DNA of 64,000 bases from DASYKT01 sp963718105. GTDB lineage: Bacteria; Acidobacteriota; Blastocatellia; Pyrinomonadales; Pyrinomonadaceae. The stretch covers positions 930,001 to 994,000 of the forward strand of contig OY970352.1 in the NCBI GenBank assembly GCA_963718105.1, in the 5' to 3' direction. Positions within the stretch are counted from its first letter, which is position 1. Each line of letters starts with the position of its first letter. Positions 31,219-39,183 of this stretch are shown one piece after another. The notes beneath the pieces are model-generated. The model was not told the DNA's origin and searched no databases. It was given only the letters and a program-made list of their open reading frames with translations. The position numbers and the translations under genes were made by a program.

Positions 31219-32265
31219 ATGGATAATCAACCTAAGGTGCTGCTGCAATGGAAAGTCCCGCAGAGCATAGAGGACATATATGCATTGGTCCAGACCGCCA
31301 TCGACCTGGAATTTTCAACTCTCCCGCCGTATCTTTACGCGAAGTTTGCGATCCCGGACGGCATGAACCCGGCGGCAGCCGATCGTCTTCAGGCGATCGT
31401 CGGGCAGGAGATGATACACATGTGCCTGGCGTGCAATATTATGAACGCCCTTGGCGGCACTGTGGGCATCAACCCGCCGACCTATCCCGGCCCTCTTCCG
31501 GGCGACGTGGGAGGCAAACTCCAGGTACATCTCTATACTTTTTCCGAGGCCGCGATGCAGCAGGGAATGGCTATCGAAACGCCGGAATATCCGATCGAAT
31601 TTCCGGTGCTCAAGGCCCCGGGCGCTGAGGCCGAAGGGCCGGTTACGATCGGGCAATTTTACGCCAAGCTCGATGCGGCGCTTAGCCAGTTACCGCCGGA
31701 CGCCTGGACCGCTAACCACAACCAGATCGGCGACGCGCAATTTTTTCAAGGCCAGCTTTTCCCGGTTAATAATTACGATGATGCCCACCAGGCGATCAGC
31801 GATATCGTCTCCGAAGGCGAAGGGACGCCGCAGGTCGGAGGCGAAGGCGGAAGCCCGCTGGATTTTGAGAACGAACTGGCGCATTACTACCGGTTCGAAG
31901 AGATCTATCGCAACCAGATGCTGGTAAAAGCGGACAACAAGCAAGGCTATGGCTGGAACGGGCCGCTCGGGGTTGATTGGACGGCGGTTTACCCGGCGAT
32001 CAACGACCCGGAAGAATATGATTTCGCGAAAGAGTCGCAGGCCGTGCAGGATGCGCAGGCAGCCTGCAACGCGGCGTTCACCTCGATGGTCGACGAGCTG
32101 CGAAGCGCATTCAACGGTAACTCGGGCAGGCTGGGCAACGCCGTCGCGGCTATGTTCAAACTGCGTATGGCCGCGCTTCACGCGCTGGTTACGCCGCTGG
32201 CCGATGGCAAGTCGGTTGCCGGGCCAAGTTTTATTTATCTTAATACCGGAGGAGCTGCATCATGA
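31219..32265 (+). CDS. Ferritin-like protein of the VioB/RebD-type family
   Basis: 348 residues, no signal peptide. The four-helix core has iron-type ligands: Glu31 (AIDLEFSTLPPYLYAKF), then Glu64 and His67 (IVGQEMIHMCLACNIMNALGG), and a second helix with Glu216, His220 and Glu226 region (ELAHYYRFEEIY). ELE/F-x-LPPYLYA and EMIH-x8-NxxxALG match the C-terminal domain of VioB, which couples two imine molecules in violacein and indolocarbazole pathways. Here this half is a separate protein. The stop overlaps the next gene by ATGA, and that gene resembles the N-terminal half of VioB. No tryptophan oxidase gene is nearby, so the real substrate is unknown. Confidence 0.83.
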   Translation: MDNQPKVLLQWKVPQSIEDIYALVQTAIDLEFSTLPPYLYAKFAIPDGMNPAAADRLQAIVGQEMIHMCLACNIMNALGGTVGINPPTYPGPLPGDVGGKLQVHLYTFSEAAMQQGMAIETPEYPIEFPVLKAPGAEAEGPVTIGQFYAKLDAALSQLPPDAWTANHNQIGDAQFFQGQLFPVNNYDDAHQAISDIVSEGEGTPQVGGEGGSPLDFENELAHYYRFEEIYRNQMLVKADNKQGYGWNGPLGVDWTAVYPAINDPEEYDFAKESQAVQDAQAACNAAFTSMVDELRSAFNGNSGRLGNAVAAMFKLRMAALHALVTPLADGKSVAGPSFIYLNTGGAAS

Positions 32266-34106
32266 GCGTACTAGAAACGCCCCGGATCATTTTTGGCGGC
32301 GAGGTCAGTTGGGATCCGATCGTTACCAATAATTATCCGAACGAATACAACGAATCAACCTCATTGCCGCAGATGGATTTTAACGAGACCGTGGAGCAAT
32401 TCAGAAGCGACGCAATTTCCGCCGACGCCGTTATAAATAACGGGAACTGGAATCCGCAGGGTACCCATCGCTCCAATTTTTATAACGCTTATGTCAGCGG
32501 TGTCGACCTCGGCTCGGGTATTGAAAGAAAGGATCCGTTTGTCAGCTCCCCGGCCATTTTTGAGGGAATGCTGGTGGACCTCGAGCCCTATGGCGCTTTC
32601 ACGTCGCAGTTGTTTTTCGACCAGATATCTTTCGGCATTCCGGGAGGCTGCCGCATCCTGGCCGCGCGCAAATACCGTTTCACGGCGCGTTATATAAATT
32701 TTTACCGCTTGCCGGGGTCGGTATACGGGTTTGCAGCGAGCATCGCATCGGTGGTCTGGCAGACCTCGTTTGAAAAAGCCGGATTGACCATCGACGCATA
32801 TGATTCTCCGTCGCTGATAGCATTAAAAGCCGCCCTTGACGATCCGGGCGTGCTCGGCTTGACCGTGCGTTTCAATGCTTATTCGACGCATTACTATGGC
32901 GCGGCAGATCCTTCTAATATTGCTCAATTGGAACAGCAATTGGTCGCCAATCTGGCCGCAGGAGGTTTTCAACCCAACCCGGCGCGCAGCTCGATCGTCG
33001 GAGTCATCGGACTCTGGCGCGAGAACGAGCCTGTCCATGAACCGGGCGACCGCGTAATGCTCACCCAATGCCCTCCTCCTACCCCCGGTGCTCCGGGGCC
33101 GACGAACTTTATCGCCTCGGCCTATGCCCGGCTGGAAATGAACAATGCTCCGCTGGAAGGAAAAAATATCCTTACCATCGATATGTCCAACAGCATTCCC
33201 GAGATCGACCTGGCGCAAACAAAACAGGATTTCGGGCCGCTCAGCGTTTCAGTGATCGATTCGGGCGGCAATACGACCGAGCTGGGAACGATCGACTATT
33301 CCCGGTACAACCGGGACGCTTACCGTGATTCGGCCGGTATCGTAACGCTGCAGCTCAGCGACCTGCAGGCCAGGGCCGCCGCTGACGGCAATCTGCAGAT
33401 GACGAGTACGGACGGTAAGACGACCTACATGACCGAGCAGGCGCTGCGCGCGATTCCCAAAGATCCTAATCTTTACATCAACGCGGGAGATCCGGATAGC
33501 ACTACCGATGTACTCGTATTGAACAAGGGCGTTCCGGCGGGAAGCGGCGTCACCGTGGCGATGGAGTTGAGTACGCCGAGTGTGGCCCAATCCACTACGG
33601 CTGTTACGAATAGCAACAGCATAGCAACGTTCGCCGTACTGGCATCGCAGGGACAGGGACAAGTGCAGGGTTTCGTGCTGCAGCCCGATCCCGACGGCAG
33701 CGCAGGGTCTATAAATCCGCAGGCGACCACCTATATGTATATTCGAACGCTCGCGGACCCGGGACCGTTTCAGGGCGGCACCGTACCGGCGACCTGGGAC
33801 AACGTCTACAACTATTGCCTGGCCAATTGGAATGCGATGGCGCCGTGCATGGATAACTGGCTCGATCTGAAGAGCGAAACCCAGGTCAAAGCTTATGCAT
33901 CGATAATCAAAAAATTGACGGCCGCGAGTAATTTCGAATCGTACCGGTACATGCCCGTTACGCGGGATATGACTCTCCTTGAGCGTGACCTGTTGTACAG
34001 ATTCCTTGACGGCGATCAGGCAAAACCGGTTACGCTGGAGGCATCGCCGGAAGAAGAACCACCGACTCCGGAAGAGCTCAGCCGGAAGATGCGACGGGCA
34101 AAATAG
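32262..34106 (+). CDS. VioB N-terminal-domain-like protein, partner of the ferritin-like gene
   Basis: 614 residues, starts four bases inside the upstream stop (ATGA). Its opening MSVLETPRIIFGGEV resembles the VioB start (from memory MSILDFPRIHFRG). VLGLTVRFNAYS and IVGVIGLWRENEPVHEPGDR align in order with VioB's LGLTVQYALFN and VGVVGLWRRGE. Near the end SYRYMPVTRDMTLLERDLLYRFLDG resembles SYYMPSTRELSxxKARLFLKYL. So this is the N-terminal half of the VioB architecture as a stand-alone protein. No signal peptide or membrane segment. Mid-part has a beta-rich VTVAMELSTP stretch. Function is inferred to be complex formation with the ferritin-like protein. Confidence 0.78.
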   Translation: MSVLETPRIIFGGEVSWDPIVTNNYPNEYNESTSLPQMDFNETVEQFRSDAISADAVINNGNWNPQGTHRSNFYNAYVSGVDLGSGIERKDPFVSSPAIFEGMLVDLEPYGAFTSQLFFDQISFGIPGGCRILAARKYRFTARYINFYRLPGSVYGFAASIASVVWQTSFEKAGLTIDAYDSPSLIALKAALDDPGVLGLTVRFNAYSTHYYGAADPSNIAQLEQQLVANLAAGGFQPNPARSSIVGVIGLWRENEPVHEPGDRVMLTQCPPPTPGAPGPTNFIASAYARLEMNNAPLEGKNILTIDMSNSIPEIDLAQTKQDFGPLSVSVIDSGGNTTELGTIDYSRYNRDAYRDSAGIVTLQLSDLQARAAADGNLQMTSTDGKTTYMTEQALRAIPKDPNLYINAGDPDSTTDVLVLNKGVPAGSGVTVAMELSTPSVAQSTTAVTNSNSIATFAVLASQGQGQVQGFVLQPDPDGSAGSINPQATTYMYIRTLADPGPFQGGTVPATWDNVYNYCLANWNAMAPCMDNWLDLKSETQVKAYASIIKKLTAASNFESYRYMPVTRDMTLLERDLLYRFLDGDQAKPVTLEASPEEEPPTPEELSRKMRRAK

Positions 34107-34140
34107 CGCAGATCGAACCGCGCATTCATATATCTGCCTC

Positions 34141-34209
34141 TGCCACTAATTACACAAATAACACGAATAAGAGAATCTTTAATTCGTGTTATTTGTGTAA
34201 TTAGTGGCA
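34141..34209. repeat. 28-bp perfect AT-rich inverted repeat
   Basis: TGCCACTAATTACACAAATA plus ACACGAAT (34141-34168) is exactly complementary to 34182-34209. The 13-base loop is AAGAGAATCTTTA. It lies between convergent genes and could serve as terminator for both, though no T-run follows. Confidence 0.92.
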
Positions 34210-34245
34210 AACATCCGCTACTTATAGACAAGCCATTATCGGGTA

Positions 34246-34635
34246 TCAGCAAACCGGTAAATTTGGATTGGGGAAGGCGTCACTGTCGTCTTCTCCGTCG
34301 CGGGGCGCGGCGCAGGCAAAATCTTTTTCAACGAGTATGCGAAGCTTATTACCTCCGATATCCTGGTCCGTTTCTATTCCGACCTGATCGGAATCAACCC
34401 ATTGCCGCGCTTGCGGGGAAGGAACAGAGATCGTGATCTTGCTGTTCTCGAATTTTGAAGCAATATCATTTTCCGAGTCGTTTTCCGGCAGGGAAATCAG
34501 AGCATAAGTTAAACGCGACGCGGGAGCCCCGCCGAATTCGATAGCCTCTTCGACATATCCGTTTTCTCCAAATTGCGCGACCTCACTTTGTGTCAGACGA
34601 AGGCGGATGGAATTATTTCTTATTCTGAGTTTCAT
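34246..34635 (-). CDS. Small conserved protein, DUF7009-like
   Basis: 129 residues. The opening MKLRIRNNSIRLRLTQSEV is a distinctive signature that I associate with the DUF7009 family of small beta-rich proteins. The C-terminus is acidic and ends in PVC. No leader. It starts 6 bases after the pdxH stop on the same strand, so the two form an operon. Function is unknown; linkage to vitamin B6 metabolism is by position only. Confidence 0.75.
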   Translation of the reverse strand: MKLRIRNNSIRLRLTQSEVAQFGENGYVEEAIEFGGAPASRLTYALISLPENDSENDIASKFENSKITISVPSPQARQWVDSDQVGIETDQDIGGNKLRILVEKDFACAAPRDGEDDSDAFPNPNLPVC

Positions 34636-34641
34636 AAACCA

Positions 34642-35316
34642 TTAAGGCGCCAGGCGCTCAATACGCCACTCCGCTCCCGTTTTTGTATAACGCAAACGGT
34701 CATGCAAACGGCTTTGACGCCCTTGCCAAAACTCAAAGGCCACCGGAGCAAGAATATATCCGCCCCAATTTTCCGGGCGCGGTATTTCCCGGCCCGCAAA
34801 CTCCGAGCCCAGTGTCGAATACTTTTCTTCCAATTCCTCGCGGCCGGAAATTACACTGCTTTGCGCGGAGGCCAGCGCTCCGATCTGATTTTCCCGCGGC
34901 CTCGAGGCAAAGTAGGTGTCGGAATTTTCAACCGGAACTTTTTTAACAACGCCTTCAATCCGTACCTGTTTTGACAGATCCGCCCAGTAAAAGAGCAGGG
35001 CAGCGTGAGGGTTTTCTTCTATTTCGACGGCTTTACGAGAATCGTAGTTGGTGTAAAAGATAAATCCGTTCTCGTCAAAGCCGCGCATCAGGACCACCCT
35101 GGATGATGGCCTGCCTTCCGCGGCCACAGTCGATAAGACCATGGCATTCGGCTCATGAAGACCTTTTTCAAAAGCTTCACCGATCCATAGCTCGAACTGC
35201 CTGAAAGGGTCCGCCAGAGCAGCGCCTTCCGCGAAAGTTTCGCTCGAAAAGTCATGCCGCGATCCGTGAATGATTTTTTTTATGTCTTGTTGATCGGCCA
35301 CAATATTTTTAAACAT
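34642..35316 (-). CDS. pdxH: Pyridoxamine 5'-phosphate oxidase
   Basis: 224 residues, usual length. Converts pyridoxine or pyridoxamine 5'-phosphate to pyridoxal phosphate using FMN and oxygen. Motifs: DPFRQFELWIGEAFEKGLHEPNAMVLSTV; RPSSRVVLMRGFDENGFIFYTNYDSRKAVEIEENP for FMN; YFASRPRENQIGALAS; and the C-terminal PENWGGYILAPVAFEFWQGRQSRLHDR with the substrate Arg and His. All are intact. Cytoplasmic. It precedes the DUF7009-like gene by 6 bases. Confidence 0.95.
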   Translation of the reverse strand: MFKNIVADQQDIKKIIHGSRHDFSSETFAEGAALADPFRQFELWIGEAFEKGLHEPNAMVLSTVAAEGRPSSRVVLMRGFDENGFIFYTNYDSRKAVEIEENPHAALLFYWADLSKQVRIEGVVKKVPVENSDTYFASRPRENQIGALASAQSSVISGREELEEKYSTLGSEFAGREIPRPENWGGYILAPVAFEFWQGRQSRLHDRLRYTKTGAEWRIERLAP

Positions 35317-35329
35317 TATGACATACGAA

Positions 35330-35435
35330 GTCAGAACCTTAGAACGTAGTGACCGGCTTCTTCTCCTACGGGCCGGATGCTCGTTAGTTTTTTCGCTGCG
35401 CTCATTAGCCGGTCACTATCGTTCCCGGTTCTGAC
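35330..35435. repeat. Imperfect inverted repeat with GTCAGAACC ends
   Basis: GTCAGAACC (35330-35338) pairs with GGTTCTGAC (35427-35435), and AGTGACCGGCT (35348-35358) with AGCCGGTCACT (35407-35417). The same end sequence GAGGTCAGAACC bounds the 34-bp repeat at 46571. It lies upstream of pdxH, where it may overlap the promoter. Confidence 0.85.
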
Positions 35436-35460
35436 CTCGTTCTCGGCCGCGAAAAAGAAA

Positions 35461-35492
35461 AAGAGACGGCTTTTTAGGGCTGTCTCTTTTCT
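35461..35492 (-). terminator. Intrinsic terminator of the small secreted protein gene
   Basis: AAGAGACGGC pairs with GCTGTCTCTT (one mismatch) across a short loop, with T-rich sequence on the minus strand beyond. It is 22 bases downstream of the gene at 35514. Confidence 0.75.
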
Positions 35493-35513
35493 TTTTTAAT
35501 AGTTTCTTGATAA

Positions 35514-35753
35514 TTACGGCTTTTTTGGCTTGCCGTTATCGTTATTCTTGGGATCGTTACCTTTATTCTGGTTTTGATTATTATTAGGCCTATCCCGATC
35601 CTTATTCCCGACGGGGATCTCGGGCGGATTCTTTTTCGGCGGATCCTGCTGGGGAGGAGGAGTACCCTGCTGAGCGCCGACAAACGTTCCCAGCGAGATA
35701 ACGATCGACAGGATCGTTAAAGCCATTATTTTCTTAATATTTCGGTAAATCAT
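35514..35753 (-). CDS. Small secreted Pro/Asn-rich protein
   Basis: 79 residues. The signal peptide covers about 1-27 (LTILSIVISLGTFVGAQ). The mature 52 residues are entirely low complexity: QQGTPPPQQDPPKKNPP, then NKDRDRPNNNQNQNKGNDPKN, ending KPKKP. It is hydrophilic, basic and surely disordered. A ribosome-like GGGGC and a dedicated terminator at 35461 suggest a real transcription unit. Function unknown; possibly a cell-surface or matrix filler. Confidence 0.7.
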   Translation of the reverse strand: MIYRNIKKIMALTILSIVISLGTFVGAQQGTPPPQQDPPKKNPPEIPVGNKDRDRPNNNQNQNKGNDPKNNDNGKPKKP

Positions 35754-35896
35754 TTTTAAAGCCCCTCGTGCTTCTAAACTCCGATGATATATTTAGCAAA
35801 ATTGATGCCACAAAACAAAAAAATGGCTGTGATCCTAAAAGCCTACTGTCTGCACTATTTAGCTTGTAATAAGAAAGCTTTATCATTTTCGAGCAT

Positions 35897-35926
35897 ACCA
35901 TAACGTTATTGTGCGAACGTTATGGT
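35897..35926. promoter_or_regulatory. Perfect 11-bp palindrome, operator-like
   Basis: ACCATAACGTT (35897-35907) and AACGTTATGGT (35916-35926) with an eight-base spacer. It lies between the MoxR gene end (35963) and the small secreted gene start (35753), both on the minus strand. No T-run follows, so an operator for the downstream gene is as likely as a terminator. Confidence 0.45.
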
Positions 35927-35962
35927 TAAGACGTGAAAGGCATAGATCGTCTTAAAGTGGTT

Positions 35963-36955
35963 TCAAACAGGTACTTTGATCTTGAGCAGTATTTCCTGCA
36001 ATATTTGCTCGGCTTCATGGCTCCGGCGGACGGCGCTGGAGTAGCGGGAACTGACGATTATTCTATGCGCAAAGGCCGGCACCACCAATCTTTTTATATC
36101 ATCGGGCAGGCAAAAATCACGTCCTTCGATCAAAGCTAAGGCCTGTGCCGAGCGGTAAAGCGATAATGTTCCGCGCGGGCTGACGCCGAGTTCCAGGGCC
36201 TCGGACTCACGCGTCAGGGCGACAACTTCCATCAGATATTCGACCAGCGATTCGTCCATTCGCACTTCGCTGACGAACTGCTGTAATTCCAGCACTTCGG
36301 CGGCGGAAAGAACAGGAAGCACATAATTGAGAGGATCGGCCCGCTCACGATCGCGGAGAATATTTCTTTCGTCTTCTTTGCCGGGGTAGCCCATTCGCAA
36401 GCGCAGCATAAAACGGTCCAACTGCGATTCAGGCAGCGGATAGGTGCCGTGATGCTCCGCCGGATTTTGCGTGGCGACTACTATGAAAGGCAGCGGCAAC
36501 TGGCGGGAAATTCCTTCGACCGTGACCTGGCCTTCGGCCATCGCTTCTAATAATGCGGATTGCGTTTTCGGGGTGGCGCGGTTTATTTCATCGGCGAGAA
36601 CGACGTTGGCAAAGATCGGCCCCGGTTTCCACTCAAAGCTCCCGTTTTGCTGGTTGTAGATCGACAGGCCGATAACATCCGAAGGCAACAGATCGGAGGT
36701 GAATTGAATCCTTTGAAATGTGCAGTCCAGTGCCCGTGCCAGAGCGTGTGAAAGAGTCGTTTTGCCGATGCCGGGCACGTCTTCGATCAAAAGATGCCCT
36801 TTGGCGAGCAGGGCAACTAGCGCCAATTTCACGGTTTCCGATTTTCCGCGGATAACTTTTTCTATCGCGGCTTGCAGTTTCCGGATCTTTTCGATCACGG
36901 CAACATCAGAATTTACAGGGGTTTGGGTTTCGCTGGTGATCCAATCTCTCATCAT
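35963..36955 (-). CDS. MoxR-family AAA ATPase
   Basis: 330 residues. Walker A EDVPGIGKTT at 58-67, Walker B VVLADEINRA near 117-126, sensor 1 VVATQNPAEHHGTYPLPESQLDRF near 158-181, and the C-terminal lid with SPRGTLSLYRSAQALAL. Two ATG codons in tandem at 36955 and 36952; either may start. MoxR ATPases act as chaperones for maturation of metal or envelope enzymes and are usually next to DUF58 and VWA genes; here the DUF58 gene is at 18509 and no VWA gene is seen. The gene is divergent from the DUF4097 gene at 37102. Confidence 0.93.
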   Translation of the reverse strand: MMRDWITSETQTPVNSDVAVIEKIRKLQAAIEKVIRGKSETVKLALVALLAKGHLLIEDVPGIGKTTLSHALARALDCTFQRIQFTSDLLPSDVIGLSIYNQQNGSFEWKPGPIFANVVLADEINRATPKTQSALLEAMAEGQVTVEGISRQLPLPFIVVATQNPAEHHGTYPLPESQLDRFMLRLRMGYPGKEDERNILRDRERADPLNYVLPVLSAAEVLELQQFVSEVRMDESLVEYLMEVVALTRESEALELGVSPRGTLSLYRSAQALALIEGRDFCLPDDIKRLVVPAFAHRIIVSSRYSSAVRRSHEAEQILQEILLKIKVPV

Positions 36956-37101
36956 TATGTTGCGGCATCTGTTCGGGCCGGGCCGCTCAAACTCTATTTT
37001 ACAGAAAATTTAGGTTTGCAGGCAATTTTTTCCGTATATTCGTCACAAAACTACTACTTGCGGTGTTTTATTAGCAGAAAGGCCAAAAGGAGAAAATTTA
37101 T

Positions 37102-39045
37102 ATGTCCTGGTTAGCTTCCTTAATAATATCCGGTTTAATAATGTCGAATTTCGGCGCGGAAACGTCGAATACTTATACAAATAAAGTTGTTGCAGATACC
37201 GCTCAAACTAAGCCCGGCGATCAGGGCGACGACCAGCAGCAGCAGGGTGAAGAGACCGAGCGCTTCGATCAAACTTATCCTTTTAGCTCCAACGGAAGCG
37301 TGGCCCTGTCTAATTTGAACGGTAACGTCACGATCGAGACCTGGGAGCGGAACGAGGTCAGGGTTGAATATACCAAGACGGCGACCACCAAAGAGATGAT
37401 GGATTGGGTGCGGGTCCACGTAGGCGCCACCAGGGAACGGATAGAGATCGAAGCAGATTATGACTCCTGGAAAGAAAGTAATAATAACGGCGGCTGGGAA
37501 AAATGGAAAAACAAGCGGGTCGAAGTGACCTTCAAATTGACGGTCCCGCGCAGCGCCATCCTGGACGAGATCGAAACCGTCAACGGCTCGGTGGTCCTTT
37601 CCAACATGACAAATTTCTGTAAGGTCTCCACGGTGAACGGGGAAGTTTCCGCGAAAAATCTGCGCGGCGCGATCAATCTGTCTACCGTCAACGGCAATCT
37701 TATGGCGGATTTTGACCGCCTCGAAAGCACTAAACCGATCTCTTTGAATACCGTGAACGGCAAAGTTATTTTGACCATTCCTTCAGACTCGGACGTAACG
37801 CTTAAGGCGGACACGGTGAACGGTTCTATCGCCAACGATTTTGGCCTGCCGGTACGCAAGGGCGAATATGTCGGCCGCGATCTGTACGGAAAGATCGGCA
37901 ACGGCAATACCAAGGTCAAACTCAGCAGTGTGAACGGCGGCCTCTCTGTCGTCCGCAAACAGGACGGCAAGGCTCTGAGCCCGGCGACGAATCTTTTGCA
38001 GATCAAAAAAGAAGACGTCGATAACGATAATGACAATGACGAAGATAATGATAACGATAACGACAATGACAATGACAACCGGTCGCGCGCGGCAATGAGC
38101 AGAGACGTTGAACGCGCGGTCAGGGACGCGGTAAAAGCGGTGCCCAACGTTTTGGTGGATACCAATCTCAATGTGCAGATCACGGAAGAAATGCTGAAAG
38201 AGATCGCCAAGGTACAGAAAGAAGTAACGAAAAAAACCGTCGATCAAACAAAGATGATCGACGGCCAGGTAAAAGCGGCGCTGATGGATACTCAGAGCGC
38301 GCTTTCCGGTTTGTATGTTTTGCCGGGCACCAGCATTCTGCCTGCGATCGAAAGACAGGGAGAAACGATCGCGGTCAAAGGAACCCCGAAAGTTATCGTC
38401 GAGGCGAAAAATTGTTCGGTGATCGTCAGGGGCTGGGACAGGCAGGAAGTTAAATACAACCTGACGAAAATTACGCGTTCGGTACAAACCCCGCAAACGG
38501 GCGGCCTGAATGTAGAAAAAGACGATACCAGAGTAAAGATCAAAGTCACCGACATCAACCAGCAAAATCGCTACCGGCTGGAAATTTTTGTGCCCAAGAG
38601 GTCAAACATCAAGATCTCAACCGATAAGGAAATACGGCTTGACGGGGTGTCGGGCGACCTGGAATTAAGCACGCCGAGCGAGGCTATCAATGTTCATGAC
38701 AGCGACGGCAAGTTAAATGTGGCCACCGTTAACGGTCAGGTCCGGGTGATAGGTTTTCAGGGTGAAGTGAATTCCGCCACCGTCGAAGGCCTGCTCAGCC
38801 TGGAAGGCGTCTTTACCAAATTTTCCGCCAATACCGGCAACGGCACATTGATATTGACGCTGCCGGATAACACGGGCGCTTATATCGCTACCCCGACGGA
38901 CAATATCTTTGCCGAAGGACTTTCGCTCGCCAAAGAAAATGACAAATGGAAGGTCGGGCGAGGCGGCGATACCTATAATATCCAGTCGCTCAGTGACGGC
39001 AAGATCGTTATCCGTAACGCGGTTAATTTGAGAGCAGGTTTGTAA
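37102..39045 (+). CDS. Large DUF4097-type protein with Asp/Asn-repeat linker
   Basis: 647 residues. A short hydrophobic N-terminus (LASLIISGLIMSNFG) may be a signal peptide; it lacks a basic n-region, so export is not certain. Residues about 60-290 are a beta-helix-like array with a repeated TVNGxV turn (TVNGSVVLSN, TVNGEVSAKN, TVNGNLMADF, TVNGKVILTI, TVNGSIANDF, SVNGGLSVV). An acidic linker of alternating Asp/Asn follows near 306-326. Residues 430-640 hold a second DUF4097-like array. AAGGAG precedes the ATG by 10 bases. Paralogue of the operon protein at 23996. Function unknown, probably cell-surface. Confidence 0.83.
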   Translation: MSWLASLIISGLIMSNFGAETSNTYTNKVVADTAQTKPGDQGDDQQQQGEETERFDQTYPFSSNGSVALSNLNGNVTIETWERNEVRVEYTKTATTKEMMDWVRVHVGATRERIEIEADYDSWKESNNNGGWEKWKNKRVEVTFKLTVPRSAILDEIETVNGSVVLSNMTNFCKVSTVNGEVSAKNLRGAINLSTVNGNLMADFDRLESTKPISLNTVNGKVILTIPSDSDVTLKADTVNGSIANDFGLPVRKGEYVGRDLYGKIGNGNTKVKLSSVNGGLSVVRKQDGKALSPATNLLQIKKEDVDNDNDNDEDNDNDNDNDNDNRSRAAMSRDVERAVRDAVKAVPNVLVDTNLNVQITEEMLKEIAKVQKEVTKKTVDQTKMIDGQVKAALMDTQSALSGLYVLPGTSILPAIERQGETIAVKGTPKVIVEAKNCSVIVRGWDRQEVKYNLTKITRSVQTPQTGGLNVEKDDTRVKIKVTDINQQNRYRLEIFVPKRSNIKISTDKEIRLDGVSGDLELSTPSEAINVHDSDGKLNVATVNGQVRVIGFQGEVNSATVEGLLSLEGVFTKFSANTGNGTLILTLPDNTGAYIATPTDNIFAEGLSLAKENDKWKVGRGGDTYNIQSLSDGKIVIRNAVNLRAGL

Positions 39046-39183
39046 GGCCAGCCTCTATTTATTTTAAGATCAAAAAAACACGAGTTTTTGAAACTCTTTT
39101 TTTCATTTCTCGTTAAAGGATAAGAGCAATTCTCCGCTCAAGTTCAGAGTTCAAGGGGTTTATCTGAAAGTGAGGCTTTTTTT

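Noticed and set aside
35897..35926. Intrinsic terminator of the MoxR gene
   Set aside because: The palindrome is perfect but no T-run follows in either direction, so I list it as operator-like only.
37458..38210. A Leu/Ser-rich minus-strand frame with a LSLSLSLS run
   Set aside because: It is the complement of the Asp/Asn codon run of the DUF4097 protein.
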